The position numbers and the translations under genes were made by a program. Of a DNA stretch of 62,091 nucleotides, positions 8,055-16,183 are shown piece after piece. The stretch lies in contig JACKIG010000021.1 in the NCBI GenBank assembly GCA_020638595.1, forward strand, positions 1 to 62,091. Reading direction: 5' to 3'. Every line of letters starts with the position of its first letter. Within the stretch, counting starts at the first letter, position 1. The stretch comes from Rhodospirillaceae bacterium (GTDB lineage Bacteria; Pseudomonadota; Alphaproteobacteria; DSM-16000; Inquilinaceae). The notes beneath the pieces were generated by a model that was not told where the DNA came from, did no database searches, and worked only from the letters and a program-made list of their open reading frames with translations.

Positions 8055-9173
8055 TCAGGCCGCGGCCCTCGCATTGCCCCCCGAAACCGCCGGCTCGGGG
8101 CGGAACAGCTGCCCGAAACGGTTGTCGAGAAACGTCGCCAGATCCACTTGCTCTTGGCGCACCAGCCCGCGGCGCGGCAGCACACCCGACCGCAGCAGGT
8201 CGACCATGGCGCACACGCCCGCTGCCGTGGTGATCTGGATCGCCCCCCAGGCCTGGCCCTGGATCTCCCGCCCGAGGACCCGGGTGGCGAAGCTGTCCTG
8301 CACCAGCGCCCCGCCGCGATGGCCGGCGGCCGTGACGAAGACCACGACGACGTCCTGCAAGGTCGCCGGCACCGCCGCCTCCAGCACCTGCTTCAACAGG
8401 TCGCGCCGGTCGCGCAGCTTCAGGTCGTTCAGCAGCAGCCGCAGGATCTCGACATGGCCGGGATAGCGAATCGTGCGGTAGTTCAGCGTGCGGACGCGCC
8501 CTTCCAGCGTGTCCGCCAGGGTGCCCAGGCCGCCGGAGGTGTTGAACGCCTCGTACTCCACGCCGTCGATGACCAGGGTCTCGCGGCCCTCCAGGGCATC
8601 GGCGGTGCGCCGCTCCCCGTCGACGACGGCCTCGCACGGGTTGCAGTATTCGTTGATCAGGCCGTCCACGCTCCAGGTCAGGTTGTATTTCAGCGCGTTG
8701 CTGGGATAGCGCGGCAGGGCGCCGACCCGCAGCTTCAGTTCGTCCAGCCGGTCGAACCGCTTGGCCAGGTCGCCGGCGACGATCGACACGAAACCCGGCG
8801 CCAGCCCGCATTGCGGCACGAAGGCCGTGGCCGCGGTCTCCGCCAGCTCCTTGACGAAGCGGGTGCTGGCCACGTCTTCGGTCAGGTCGAAATAATGGGC
8901 GCCGACGGCATGGGCCGCGCCGGCGATGGCGACCGTCAGCGTGAACGGCGCGGCGTTGACGACGATGTCGTGCCCCGCCAGGGCCAGTTCCAGCGCCCGC
9001 CGGTCGTGGACGTCCAGGTGGACCGTGCCGGCACAATGCCCGCCCAGCGCGGGCAGGGCCGCAGCGTTGCTGTCGCCGACGGTGACGGCATAGTCGCCGC
9101 TGTGCGTCAGGAAGGCCGCGATGGCGCGGCCGATCTTGCCGGCGCCCACCAGGAACACCTTCGTGCGTGCCAT
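8055..9173 (-). CDS. saccharopine dehydrogenase family protein
   Basis: A 372-residue NAD(P)-dependent oxidoreductase. The Rossmann motif is at the very start (VFLVGAGKIGRAIAAFL), then VVNAAPFTLTVAIAGAAH and the family's C-terminal domain with SGGLGTLADTLEGRV. Relatives include lysine 6-dehydrogenase, saccharopine dehydrogenase and carboxynorspermidine synthase, all acting on amino acids with an imine intermediate. An Lrp/AsnC regulator sits 154 bp upstream on the same strand, which fits amino-acid-responsive control. The ATG at 9173 opens the Rossmann domain; a 40-residue upstream extension is low-complexity and unlikely. The exact reaction is open. Confidence 0.85.
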   Translation of the reverse strand: MARTKVFLVGAGKIGRAIAAFLTHSGDYAVTVGDSNAAALPALGGHCAGTVHLDVHDRRALELALAGHDIVVNAAPFTLTVAIAGAAHAVGAHYFDLTEDVASTRFVKELAETAATAFVPQCGLAPGFVSIVAGDLAKRFDRLDELKLRVGALPRYPSNALKYNLTWSVDGLINEYCNPCEAVVDGERRTADALEGRETLVIDGVEYEAFNTSGGLGTLADTLEGRVRTLNYRTIRYPGHVEILRLLLNDLKLRDRRDLLKQVLEAAVPATLQDVVVVFVTAAGHRGGALVQDSFATRVLGREIQGQAWGAIQITTAAGVCAMVDLLRSGVLPRRGLVRQEQVDLATFLDNRFGQLFRPEPAVSGGNARAAA

Positions 9174-9326
9174 GTCTCGAACCCTTTCCCGTTTGAAGGC
9201 TTTGGCCCCTTTGAAGGCTCTGGATTGAGGGTATGCACGGGCACCGTGGTGTTCACGCGACGATGTGACGGCATGATGCGGCAAGTCCGACACAGTGTCG
9301 GCCTGTTCTGCCGGTCTGGCCCCCGC

Positions 9327-9803
9327 CTACTGCCCGGATGCCTCCGGCACGGACCGTCCGGCGCGCCGGTCGAATTTGCTGGCCAGCACGACCATGGACC
9401 GTGAACGCTCGATCCCCGGCACCGACACCAGTTCGTCCAGGATCACGTCCAGGTCTTCCAGCCGCGGGGCTTCCACGCTGAGGAACAGGTCGTACTGGCC
9501 GCTGATCGCCAGGCACAGCTTGACCTCCGGAAAGGCCTTGAGACGGGCGATCACTTCGGGGGAGCGGCGCTGTTCCACCTCCAGCAGCACCAGCGCCTGG
9601 GTGTGCTCCTCACCGGGGTCGCGGTCGAGGACGACGGTGTAGCCGCGGATGACGCCGTCACGCTCCAGCCGCGCGATGCGTTCGTGGACTGTGGTGCGGG
9701 CGACGTTCAGCTTCTTGGCCAACCCCGCCGTCGGCAGCCGTGCATTGGCCTGAAGCAGCGCCAGCAGCCGCCGGTCCAGGTCGTCCTTGAGCCATTTGGC
9801 CAT
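9327..9803 (-). CDS. Lrp/AsnC family transcriptional regulator
   Basis: 158 residues: an N-terminal winged HTH (LDRRLLALLQANARLPTAGL, then AKKLNVARTTVHERI) and a C-terminal RAM ligand-binding domain (ALVLLEVEQRRSPEVIARL, GQYDLFLSVEA). Lrp-type regulators bind amino acids and form octamers. The conserved start MAKWLKDDLDRR picks the ATG at 9803. Its likely target is the saccharopine-dehydrogenase-like gene just downstream on the same strand and possibly its own promoter. Confidence 0.9.
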   Translation of the reverse strand: MAKWLKDDLDRRLLALLQANARLPTAGLAKKLNVARTTVHERIARLERDGVIRGYTVVLDRDPGEEHTQALVLLEVEQRRSPEVIARLKAFPEVKLCLAISGQYDLFLSVEAPRLEDLDVILDELVSVPGIERSRSMVVLASKFDRRAGRSVPEASGQ

Positions 9804-9916
9804 GCCTTGCGCCCTCGGCCGCCGACCACGCAGCAAATGCCCGACGACTTGCCGGGCCTGCGTCTGTCGATGTCCACAAGTCCTCCCCCATCATGGGGCA
9901 GGGCTTCAAGTGGGTT

Positions 9917-10669
9917 TCAGGACCCCAATGGTGCCGACCGGCCGCCTGCGTCCTGACCGAACCGGCGGGGCACCAGTCCGGCCTGGAACCATGCCACAAG
10001 CGTCTCGATGCTGAACACCGGCACACCCGTCTCGGCGCGGACATCGGCCGCGTAGGGCACCATATTCGTGCATTCCAGCACGATGGCGCCGATGTCCGCG
10101 TGATCCGCCATCAGCCGGCGCGCGGCCTCGACCACGTCGGCGCGGGCGCGTTCCACGTCCAGGTCCATCTCGTCGCCCAGGATGACGCGGGTGAACTCGC
10201 CGGCCGGGTCGGTGCCGGCAATCGGCGTGTCGGCCGACGCGCCGGCCTTCGTCAGGTGCTCCGCCGTCAGGGTCGCGGCAGAGATCGTCACCACGCCCAC
10301 GCGACGGCCGGGGGGCAGCATCCGCGCGACCAGCGGGATCTGCATCAGCGACGAGGTGGCGACCGGCACGCCCACGGCGGCCGCCAGCTCCGGCTGGAAC
10401 AGCGACAGGAACCCGCAATTCGTGGTGATGCCGTCGGCGCCGTCGTCCACCAGCTCGCGCGCGGCGGCGATGAAATCGGGCAGCAGCCCGTCCGCCCGCC
10501 GCCGCACCACCCGGTCCGGCGAGGCGCCGCGCACGACCTTGTAGCGCACGGGAAACGGCCAGGTGAGCGCATTGCCCATGTCGCCGGGAATGCGGGGAAA
10601 GCGGGCGTGCAGCATCAGGATGCCGATGCTCGCCCCATAGACCGCCTTGCCGCCCCTGGCTATCGCCAT
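9917..10669 (-). CDS. aspartate/glutamate racemase family protein
   Basis: A 250-residue Asp/Glu/hydantoin racemase-fold enzyme. The two catalytic cysteines are placed as expected: TTNCGFLS in the first half and VLECTNMVPY in the second. Such enzymes racemise amino acids without cofactor; related maleate cis-trans isomerases and arylmalonate decarboxylases have the same fold, so racemisation is not certain. It lies 22 bp behind the GntR gene, in one transcript, and is divergent from a TPP enzyme and a D-amino-acid-dehydrogenase-like flavoprotein. The context suggests interconversion of an imported acid or D-amino acid. Confidence 0.82.
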   Translation of the reverse strand: MAIARGGKAVYGASIGILMLHARFPRIPGDMGNALTWPFPVRYKVVRGASPDRVVRRRADGLLPDFIAAARELVDDGADGITTNCGFLSLFQPELAAAVGVPVATSSLMQIPLVARMLPPGRRVGVVTISAATLTAEHLTKAGASADTPIAGTDPAGEFTRVILGDEMDLDVERARADVVEAARRLMADHADIGAIVLECTNMVPYAADVRAETGVPVFSIETLVAWFQAGLVPRRFGQDAGGRSAPLGS

Positions 10670-10691
10670 CGCACCGCCCTGTCCCGCACCC

Positions 10692-11363
10692 TCAGCCCTC
10701 CCCGGCCCGGTCATGATAGATCCGCGCATAGCCCTCGCGCACGGCGGCCGTGATCTGGTCGCGGCGCCGCAGGATGTGGCCTTGCAGCAGGCGCACCGCC
10801 CCGTCCTCGTCACCGCGCAGCACGGCGTCGAGGATAGCCTGATGATCGGCCTGCGTCCCCGATCGGCGGTCTTCCATGTGGATCCAGCGGACGAAGCGGA
10901 TGCGGTGATTGAGATTGCGCAGCACGCGCAGCATCTCGGCGTTGCCCGACAGCTCCGCCAGCCGTTCGTGGAAGGTCTCGTCCAGTGCCGTCAGCTCCGA
11001 CACCGTGCGCGTGCCGGCGTCCCCGCCGGTTTCCAGCAGAAAGGTCCTGAGCCGTTGCAGGTCCGGCGTCGGGGCGCTGCGGCAGAGGCGGCGGACCGTC
11101 GCTTCTTCGATGGCCAGCCGCACTTCGTACAGGTCGCCGATCTCGTCCGTATCGAGGGTCCGGCAGAAGAAGCCGCGACCGGGCTGGATCGTCAGCAGCC
11201 CTTCGGCCGTCAGCCGGTTCAGCGCCTCGCGCAGGGGGGTACGGCTGACGCCCAGCCGCCGGGCCAGCGCCACCTCGTTCACCCGCTCGCCCGGCTTGAA
11301 ATGGAAGGCGATGGCCATGTCGCGCACGGCCTCGTACAGCCGGTCCACATTGCCCTGCTGCAT
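10692..11363 (-). CDS. GntR family regulator, FCD (FadR) subfamily
   Basis: 223 residues. The N-terminal winged HTH is clear (RVNEVALARRLGVSRTPLRE, then ALNRL), followed by an all-helical FCD effector domain (EIGDLYEVRLAIEEATVRRL; DETFHERLAELSGN; DHQAILDAVLRGDEDGAVRL) with the metal-binding Asp/His positions. ATG at 11363 is preferred because it begins just before the HTH. It is divergent from the TPP-enzyme operon, and the 118-bp gap holds repeated TGTAT-type half sites (11423-11470) that are probable operators. It likely represses both directions until the transported compound or a product binds. Confidence 0.9.
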   Translation of the reverse strand: MQQGNVDRLYEAVRDMAIAFHFKPGERVNEVALARRLGVSRTPLREALNRLTAEGLLTIQPGRGFFCRTLDTDEIGDLYEVRLAIEEATVRRLCRSAPTPDLQRLRTFLLETGGDAGTRTVSELTALDETFHERLAELSGNAEMLRVLRNLNHRIRFVRWIHMEDRRSGTQADHQAILDAVLRGDEDGAVRLLQGHILRRRDQITAAVREGYARIYHDRAGEG

Positions 11364-11403
11364 CTGCGCCACGTCCCGGTGTCCCGACCCTTGCTGCCCT
11401 GCA

Positions 11404-11470
11404 TTGACACTGACGGGACAGCCTTGTATTCCGGCCTGTATACAGATCTGTCGACACCGCACAATACAGG
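11404..11470 (+). promoter_or_regulatory. promoter with clustered GntR-type operators for the TPP enzyme/TRAP operon
   Basis: TTGACA (11404-11409) and TATTCC (11427-11432) are 17 bases apart. Over and after the -10 lie CCTTGTATTCC (11422-11432), the perfect palindrome CTGTATACAG (11436-11445) and ACAATACAGG (11461-11470), all built on a TGTAT half site. FCD-type GntR proteins bind such short palindromes. The placement between the divergent regulator and its likely target operon is what one expects of an autoregulated repressor site. Confidence 0.6.
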
Positions 11471-11481
11471 GCGATCCGCCG

Positions 11482-13188
11482 ATGTCAATGCACCGACCCA
11501 ACGCCGTCACCGGGGCCGAGGCGATGGTGCGCATGCTGCAAGGCTATGGCGTGCGCCACATCTTCGGCCTGTGCGGCGACACCTCGCTGCCGTTCTATGA
11601 TGCGCTCTACCGGCTGGACCACGGCATCGACCACATCCTGACCCGCGACGAGCGCAGTGCCGCCTACATGGCCGACGCCTATGCGCGCGTCAGCGGCCGC
11701 GTCGGCGTCTGCGAAGGGCCGAGCGGCGGCGGCGCCACCTACATCGCGCCGGGGCTGGTGGAGGCCAACGAATCCTCCATTCCCATCCTGGCCATCAACT
11801 CCGATGTCTCCACCACCTCCGCCGGGCGCTATCCGCTGACGGAGCTGGACCAGGCGGCGCTGTTCCGGCCCCTGACGAAGTGGAATGCCGTGATCCCGTC
11901 GGCCGACATGCTGCCGCGGCTGGTGCGCGCGGCCTTTCGTGCCATGACGACCGGGCGGCCGGGGGCGGCGCATCTGGGCCTGCCCATCGATGTGCAGAAG
12001 GCCCCGGCCCCCGAAGGCGAGATCTGGTGGGAGGCCGGCCATGCCCGCTTTCCCGCCTGGCCTGCCGCCCCCGACCCCGCCGCCGTCGAGGCGGCACTGG
12101 ACCGGTTGCTGGCGGCCGAGCGGCCGTTGCTGGTCTGCGGCGGCGGCGTCGTCAATTCCGGCGGCGAGGCGGAGCTGGCGCGCCTGGCCGAACGGCTGGA
12201 TCTGGCCGTGGCGACGACCATCAGCGGCCGCGGCAGCCTGGCCGACACCCACCCCAACATGGTCGGCGTCGTCGGCAGCAATGGCGGCGTGGTCGCGACG
12301 CGCGACGTGGTCGAAGCGGCCGACGTCGTGGTGTTCATCGGCTGCCGCGCCGGTTCGGTGACGACGGAGCGGTGGCGCTTCCCCGCGCCGGGCACCGACA
12401 TCATCCATATCGACGCCGACCCGATGGTGATCGGCGCCAGCTATCGCACCCAGGTGGCGGTGGTCGCCGATGCGCGGCTGGCGCTGGCGGCGATGAATGC
12501 CGCGCTGGCCCGGCGCACCGGCACACCCCTGCCCCGCTTCGGCGGCGGCGATCTTGCCCAGGCCGCCCGGCTGGCGAAGCATGCCGCGTTCAAGCCGCTG
12601 GCCGACAGCCTGGAACGCCCCATCCGGCCGGAACGCGTGGTCGCCGCGCTGAATGCCTGCCTGCCGGACGACGCCGTCGTGGTGGCCGATCCCGGTACGC
12701 CGTGCCCCTATCTGTCCGCCTTCCTGGTCATGGACAAGCCGGGGCGCCGCTTCATCAGCAACCGCGCCCATGGCGCGCTGGGATATTCGCTGTCGGCGGC
12801 CGTCGGCGCCCACTATGCCCGGCCGGCGGCGAAATGCATCTCGGTGATGGGCGACGGCAGCTTCGGCTTCACGGCGGGGGAGCTGGAGACGATCGTGCGC
12901 AAGCAGCTTCCCATCGCCTTCATCGTCGTCGCCAACGCCACCTACGGGTGGATCAAGGCGGGCCAGCGTTCCGGCTTCGGGGGGCGCTATTTCTCCGTCG
13001 ATTTCTCCGCCACCGACCATGCCGCCGTCGCCCGCGCCTTCGGCGTGCCGGCCGAACGGGTGGAGGACCCCGAACAGGTGCTGCCCGCCATCCGCCGCGC
13101 CGTCGAGGCGGGGGGGCCCGCGCTGGTCGACATCGCCTGTCAGCCGCTGCACGAGGCGCATGCCCCCGTCAGCGAGTGGATTGCCTGA
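11482..13188 (+). CDS. thiamine-diphosphate-dependent enzyme, acetolactate-synthase-like
   Basis: 568 residues with the three domains of the ALS/oxalyl-CoA decarboxylase family. The N-terminal Pyr domain has the cofactor-activating Glu in ILTRDERSAAYMAD; the middle domain runs around 190-330; the PP domain has GDGSFGFTAGELETIV with the Mg-binding Asp and, 27 residues on, ANATYGW. It is not the biosynthetic ALS: there is no small subunit nearby. Next to it are a flavin amine oxidase and a TRAP transporter, so a decarboxylase or ligase acting on a 2-oxo acid made by the flavoprotein is a reasonable inference. The ATG at 11482 is close after the operators. Confidence 0.85.
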   Translation: MSMHRPNAVTGAEAMVRMLQGYGVRHIFGLCGDTSLPFYDALYRLDHGIDHILTRDERSAAYMADAYARVSGRVGVCEGPSGGGATYIAPGLVEANESSIPILAINSDVSTTSAGRYPLTELDQAALFRPLTKWNAVIPSADMLPRLVRAAFRAMTTGRPGAAHLGLPIDVQKAPAPEGEIWWEAGHARFPAWPAAPDPAAVEAALDRLLAAERPLLVCGGGVVNSGGEAELARLAERLDLAVATTISGRGSLADTHPNMVGVVGSNGGVVATRDVVEAADVVVFIGCRAGSVTTERWRFPAPGTDIIHIDADPMVIGASYRTQVAVVADARLALAAMNAALARRTGTPLPRFGGGDLAQAARLAKHAAFKPLADSLERPIRPERVVAALNACLPDDAVVVADPGTPCPYLSAFLVMDKPGRRFISNRAHGALGYSLSAAVGAHYARPAAKCISVMGDGSFGFTAGELETIVRKQLPIAFIVVANATYGWIKAGQRSGFGGRYFSVDFSATDHAAVARAFGVPAERVEDPEQVLPAIRRAVEAGGPALVDIACQPLHEAHAPVSEWIA

Positions 13189-13191
13189 GCC

Positions 13192-14475
13192 ATGACCCGC
13201 AGTCAGCCCAGCGTCGCCATCGCCGGTGCCGGCATCATGGGCATTTCCACCGCCCTGCACCTGCAACGCCTTGGGGCCACCGTCACCGTCGTCGACCGCG
13301 GCGAGCCGGGGTCCGGCGCCTCGCACGGCAATGCCGGCGTGCTGGCCGCCGCCGCGGTGGTCCCCGTGACGGTCCCCGGGCTGCTGCGCAAGGCACCGCG
13401 CATGCTGATGGACCGCGACGCGCCGCTGTTCCTGCGCTGGTCCTACCTGCCACGGCTGATGCCCTGGCTGGTGCGCTATCTCAGCCACTGCGACGCCGGC
13501 AAGGTGCGCACCATCGCCCGCCACCTGACGCCGCTGGTCAGCGACAGCCTGGACGAACACCGGCGCCTGGCTGCCGGCACGCCGGCCGCCGGGGCGGTTC
13601 GGGCCGGTCCCTTCATCTTCGCCTATCCCGACAGCACCTACCGCGACGGCGATGCCTTCGGCTGGGGGGTGCGGCGCGACTGCGGCTTCCGGTTCGAGAC
13701 GGTGGACGGGCCGGAGGTGCGGGCGCGCGTGCCGGCCCTGTCGCCCCGCTATACCAGTCTGATGGTGCTGGAAGATCAGCATGGCGTGATCACCAAGCCG
13801 GGTGACTACGTGCGAGACCTGGCCCAGGCCTTCGCCGCCGCCGGCGGCACCGTGATGCGTGCCCAGGTGACGGGCTTCCTGCGCAAGGATGGCGCAATCG
13901 GTGGGTTGGAGACTTCTGCCGGGCCGATCGCGGCCGACCACACCGTCGTCGCCACCGGCGCCTGGTCGAAGCGCCTGCTGGCCAGCATCGGCATCGACGT
14001 GCCCCTGGAATCGGAGCGCGGATACCATGTGGAATTCGTCGGCGCCACCGTCGGCACCGGCGATGCCTCGGTCATGATCACCGACGGCAAATGCGTCGCG
14101 GCCACCATGGGCGACCGCATGCGCATCGCCGGGCTGGTCGAGTTCGGCGGCCTTGACGCGCCGGCGAGCAGCGAGCCGCCGCAAATGCTCAAACGGCGGG
14201 CACTGGCGGCCTTTCCCGGCCTGCAGTTCACCGAAACGGTGGAGTGGCTGGGCCACCGGCCGGCCACGACCGACAGCCTTCCGGTCTGGGGGCCGTCAGC
14301 GACGCACCGCGGCCTGCATTTTGCATTCGGCCATCATCATATTGGCCTGACCTCCGGCCCAAAGACAGGTAGGCTGATCGCAGACTTCATTGTAGGAGGA
14401 CGTCCCAACTTCGACTTCACCCCCTACCGTGCGGAGCGGTTCCGCTCCCCATCGTCCGCCGCCGCGGCGGGATGA
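13192..14475 (+). CDS. FAD-dependent oxidoreductase, D-amino-acid-dehydrogenase-like (DadA)
   Basis: 427 residues of the DAO superfamily. The FAD site is at the N-terminus (VAIAGAGIMGISTALHLQRL and GSGASHGNAG) and the C-terminal signature is ATTDSLPVWGPS then FGHHHIGLTSGPKTGRLIAD. DadA-type enzymes oxidise D-amino acids or other secondary amines to 2-oxo acids at the membrane, passing electrons to quinone. Only 3 bp separate it from the TPP-enzyme gene. Together with the racemase on the other side of the regulator, a route from an imported amino acid through a 2-oxo acid to the TPP enzyme can be drawn, as inference. Confidence 0.85.
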   Translation: MTRSQPSVAIAGAGIMGISTALHLQRLGATVTVVDRGEPGSGASHGNAGVLAAAAVVPVTVPGLLRKAPRMLMDRDAPLFLRWSYLPRLMPWLVRYLSHCDAGKVRTIARHLTPLVSDSLDEHRRLAAGTPAAGAVRAGPFIFAYPDSTYRDGDAFGWGVRRDCGFRFETVDGPEVRARVPALSPRYTSLMVLEDQHGVITKPGDYVRDLAQAFAAAGGTVMRAQVTGFLRKDGAIGGLETSAGPIAADHTVVATGAWSKRLLASIGIDVPLESERGYHVEFVGATVGTGDASVMITDGKCVAATMGDRMRIAGLVEFGGLDAPASSEPPQMLKRRALAAFPGLQFTETVEWLGHRPATTDSLPVWGPSATHRGLHFAFGHHHIGLTSGPKTGRLIADFIVGGRPNFDFTPYRAERFRSPSSAAAAG

Positions 14476-14511
14476 CACGACCCAGCCAAGAACAAGGGAG
14501 GCATTGGGAAA

Positions 14512-15504
14512 ATGCACGTGACCAAGGTTCTGCCGGCGGCCTGTGCCGCCACCGCTATTGCCGTGTTGGGTCTGGCGTCGGCTTCGGCCGGTGCCGAGAC
14601 GTGGGACATGCCGGTCGCCTACGCCGATAGCAACTTCCACACCCAGAACGCCCAGGCCTTCGCCGATGCCGTCGGCGTGGCGACCCAGGGCGCGATCGAG
14701 ATCGTCGTCCACCCCTCGGGCTCGCTGTTCAACGGGGCGGACATCAAGCGCGCCGTGCAGACCGGACAGGCGCCGATCGGCGAACGCCTGCTGTCCGCGC
14801 ACGAGAACGAGAACGCGCTGTTCGGCTTCGATTCGGTGCCCTTCCTGGCGACCAGCTTCGAGGATTCCCAGCGCCTGTGGGAGGCCGCGCGGCCGACCAT
14901 CGAAGAGGTGCTGCTGGAGCAGAACCTGGTCCTGCTCTATGCCGTGCCGTGGCCGCCGCAGGGCCTGTATTTCGACCGCGAGATCAACTCGGTCGCCGAT
15001 ATGGAAGGCATCCGCTTCCGCGCCTACAACGCCGCCACCGCACGGATGGCGGAACTGTCGGGCATGACCCCGGTGCAGATCGAGGCGGCGGAGCTGTCGC
15101 AGGCGCTGGCCACCGGCGTCGCCCAGGCCTTCATCTCCTCCGGCTCCACCGGCTACGACCGCAAGGTGTGGGAGCAGCTCTCCCATTTCTACGAGGTCAA
15201 TGCCTGGCTGCCGCGCAACTACGTCTTCGTCAACAAGGACACCTGGGATGCCCTGGACCCGGCCTTGCAGGCCACCATCCGCGGCGTGGCGATGATTGCC
15301 GAGCGGGCGGGCACGATCGATTCCGAGCGGCTGACCAACTGGTACATGGAACAGCTGGCCGCCAACGGCATGACCGTCCAGCCGGCCGGCGACCAGCTGC
15401 GCACCGACCTGGAAGCCATCGGGGCGACCATGGCCGACGAATGGCTGGCCGCCGCGGGCGAGCAGGGACAGGCGATCATCGACGCCTACCGCGCGGCGGA
15501 GTGA
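14512..15504 (+). CDS. TRAP transporter periplasmic binding protein, DctP family
   Basis: 330 residues with a Sec signal peptide (MHVTKVLPAACAATAIAVLG ending ASAGAET). The DctP signature is present: IRFRAYNAATARMAELSGMT and an Arg in FRAY that usually grips the substrate carboxylate. The RBS AAGGGAGG precedes the ATG. It probably binds an organic or amino acid for the DctQM pair downstream. The strong hairpin at 15511-15547 directly after the gene may raise its level over the permeases. Confidence 0.92.
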   Translation: MHVTKVLPAACAATAIAVLGLASASAGAETWDMPVAYADSNFHTQNAQAFADAVGVATQGAIEIVVHPSGSLFNGADIKRAVQTGQAPIGERLLSAHENENALFGFDSVPFLATSFEDSQRLWEAARPTIEEVLLEQNLVLLYAVPWPPQGLYFDREINSVADMEGIRFRAYNAATARMAELSGMTPVQIEAAELSQALATGVAQAFISSGSTGYDRKVWEQLSHFYEVNAWLPRNYVFVNKDTWDALDPALQATIRGVAMIAERAGTIDSERLTNWYMEQLAANGMTVQPAGDQLRTDLEAIGATMADEWLAAAGEQGQAIIDAYRAAE

Positions 15505-15510
15505 CCGTTT

Positions 15511-15547
15511 CCGGCGGCGGCCCCCGCATCTGGAGGGCCGCCGCCGG
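15511..15547 (+). promoter_or_regulatory. intra-operon hairpin after dctP
   Basis: CCGGCGGCGGCCC (15511-15523) and GGGCCGCCGCCGG (15535-15547) form a perfect 13-bp GC stem with an 11-base loop, followed by TCCTTCTCGG. It lies between the binding-protein gene and dctQ, where a partial terminator or a 3' stabilising stem would make binding protein more abundant than permease. Confidence 0.6.
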
Positions 15548-15624
15548 TCCTTCTCGGCTTGACGCAAGCCCCCGGCGCGCGAGCGCGCCGCAGTGGCGTA
15601 ACTCTCCAGTGCTTGGGGCAGGCG

Positions 15625-16179
15625 ATGGCGCCAAAGTCCGGAAGTCCGGGTAGGGTCGTAACGGGGGCTCTCGACCGGCTCTATACCGTGTGCGGCTATG
15701 TGGCCGCCGTGGCGCTGGTCATGATCCTGGTCCTGATCGTCGCCAACATGCTGGCCCGCTGGACGGGCGGCGTCTTTCCCGGATCCACCAGCTATGCCGG
15801 CTATGCCATGGCGACGGCGTCGTTCCTGGCCATGGCCTATGCGCTCGGCCGCGGCGCCCATATCCGCGTCAGCCTGCTGCTGACGGCGCTGGGGCGCCAT
15901 CGCTGGTGGGGCGAGATCTGGGCCCTGGGCATCGCCTCCGTCATCGGCTGCTATTTCGCGTGGTTCGCGGTGCGCGGCGCCTACTGGTCGTACAAGCTGC
16001 ACGACATCTCCCAGGGGCAGGACGCAACGCCCTTGTGGATCCCGCAATCGGCGATGGCGCTGGGCGGATGCGTGCTGGCGCTGGCGCTGGTGGACCATTT
16101 CCTGCGCACGCTTCTGACCGGCCGCTGCTGGATCGAGGCCGACGCCATCGAAGACCCCCGCGACCGGCGGGAGGCCTGA
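15625..16179 (+). CDS. TRAP transporter small permease, DctQ family
   Basis: 184 residues with four membrane segments, typical of DctQ: YTVCGYVAAVALVMILVLIV, ATASFLAMAYALGRGAHIRV with the conserved RGAHIRV motif after segment 2, IWALGIASVIGCYFAWFAV and SAMALGGCVLALALVDHF. The ATG at 15625 (after GGGGCAGG) is preferred to a TTG 66 bases upstream because it starts just before segment 1. It pairs with the large permease 4 bp downstream. Confidence 0.9.
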   Translation: MAPKSGSPGRVVTGALDRLYTVCGYVAAVALVMILVLIVANMLARWTGGVFPGSTSYAGYAMATASFLAMAYALGRGAHIRVSLLLTALGRHRWWGEIWALGIASVIGCYFAWFAVRGAYWSYKLHDISQGQDATPLWIPQSAMALGGCVLALALVDHFLRTLLTGRCWIEADAIEDPRDRREA

Positions 16180-16183
16180 GCCC

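Noticed and set aside
9190..9225. Direct repeat TTTGAAGGCT separated by a few bases upstream of the saccharopine-dehydrogenase-like gene
   Set aside because: Two short copies only; could be an Lrp-related element but is too weak to call.
11482..13188. Biosynthetic acetolactate synthase large subunit
   Set aside because: No small regulatory subunit or ilvC nearby, and the operon holds a flavin amine oxidase and TRAP transporter; treated as a catabolic TPP enzyme of unknown reaction.
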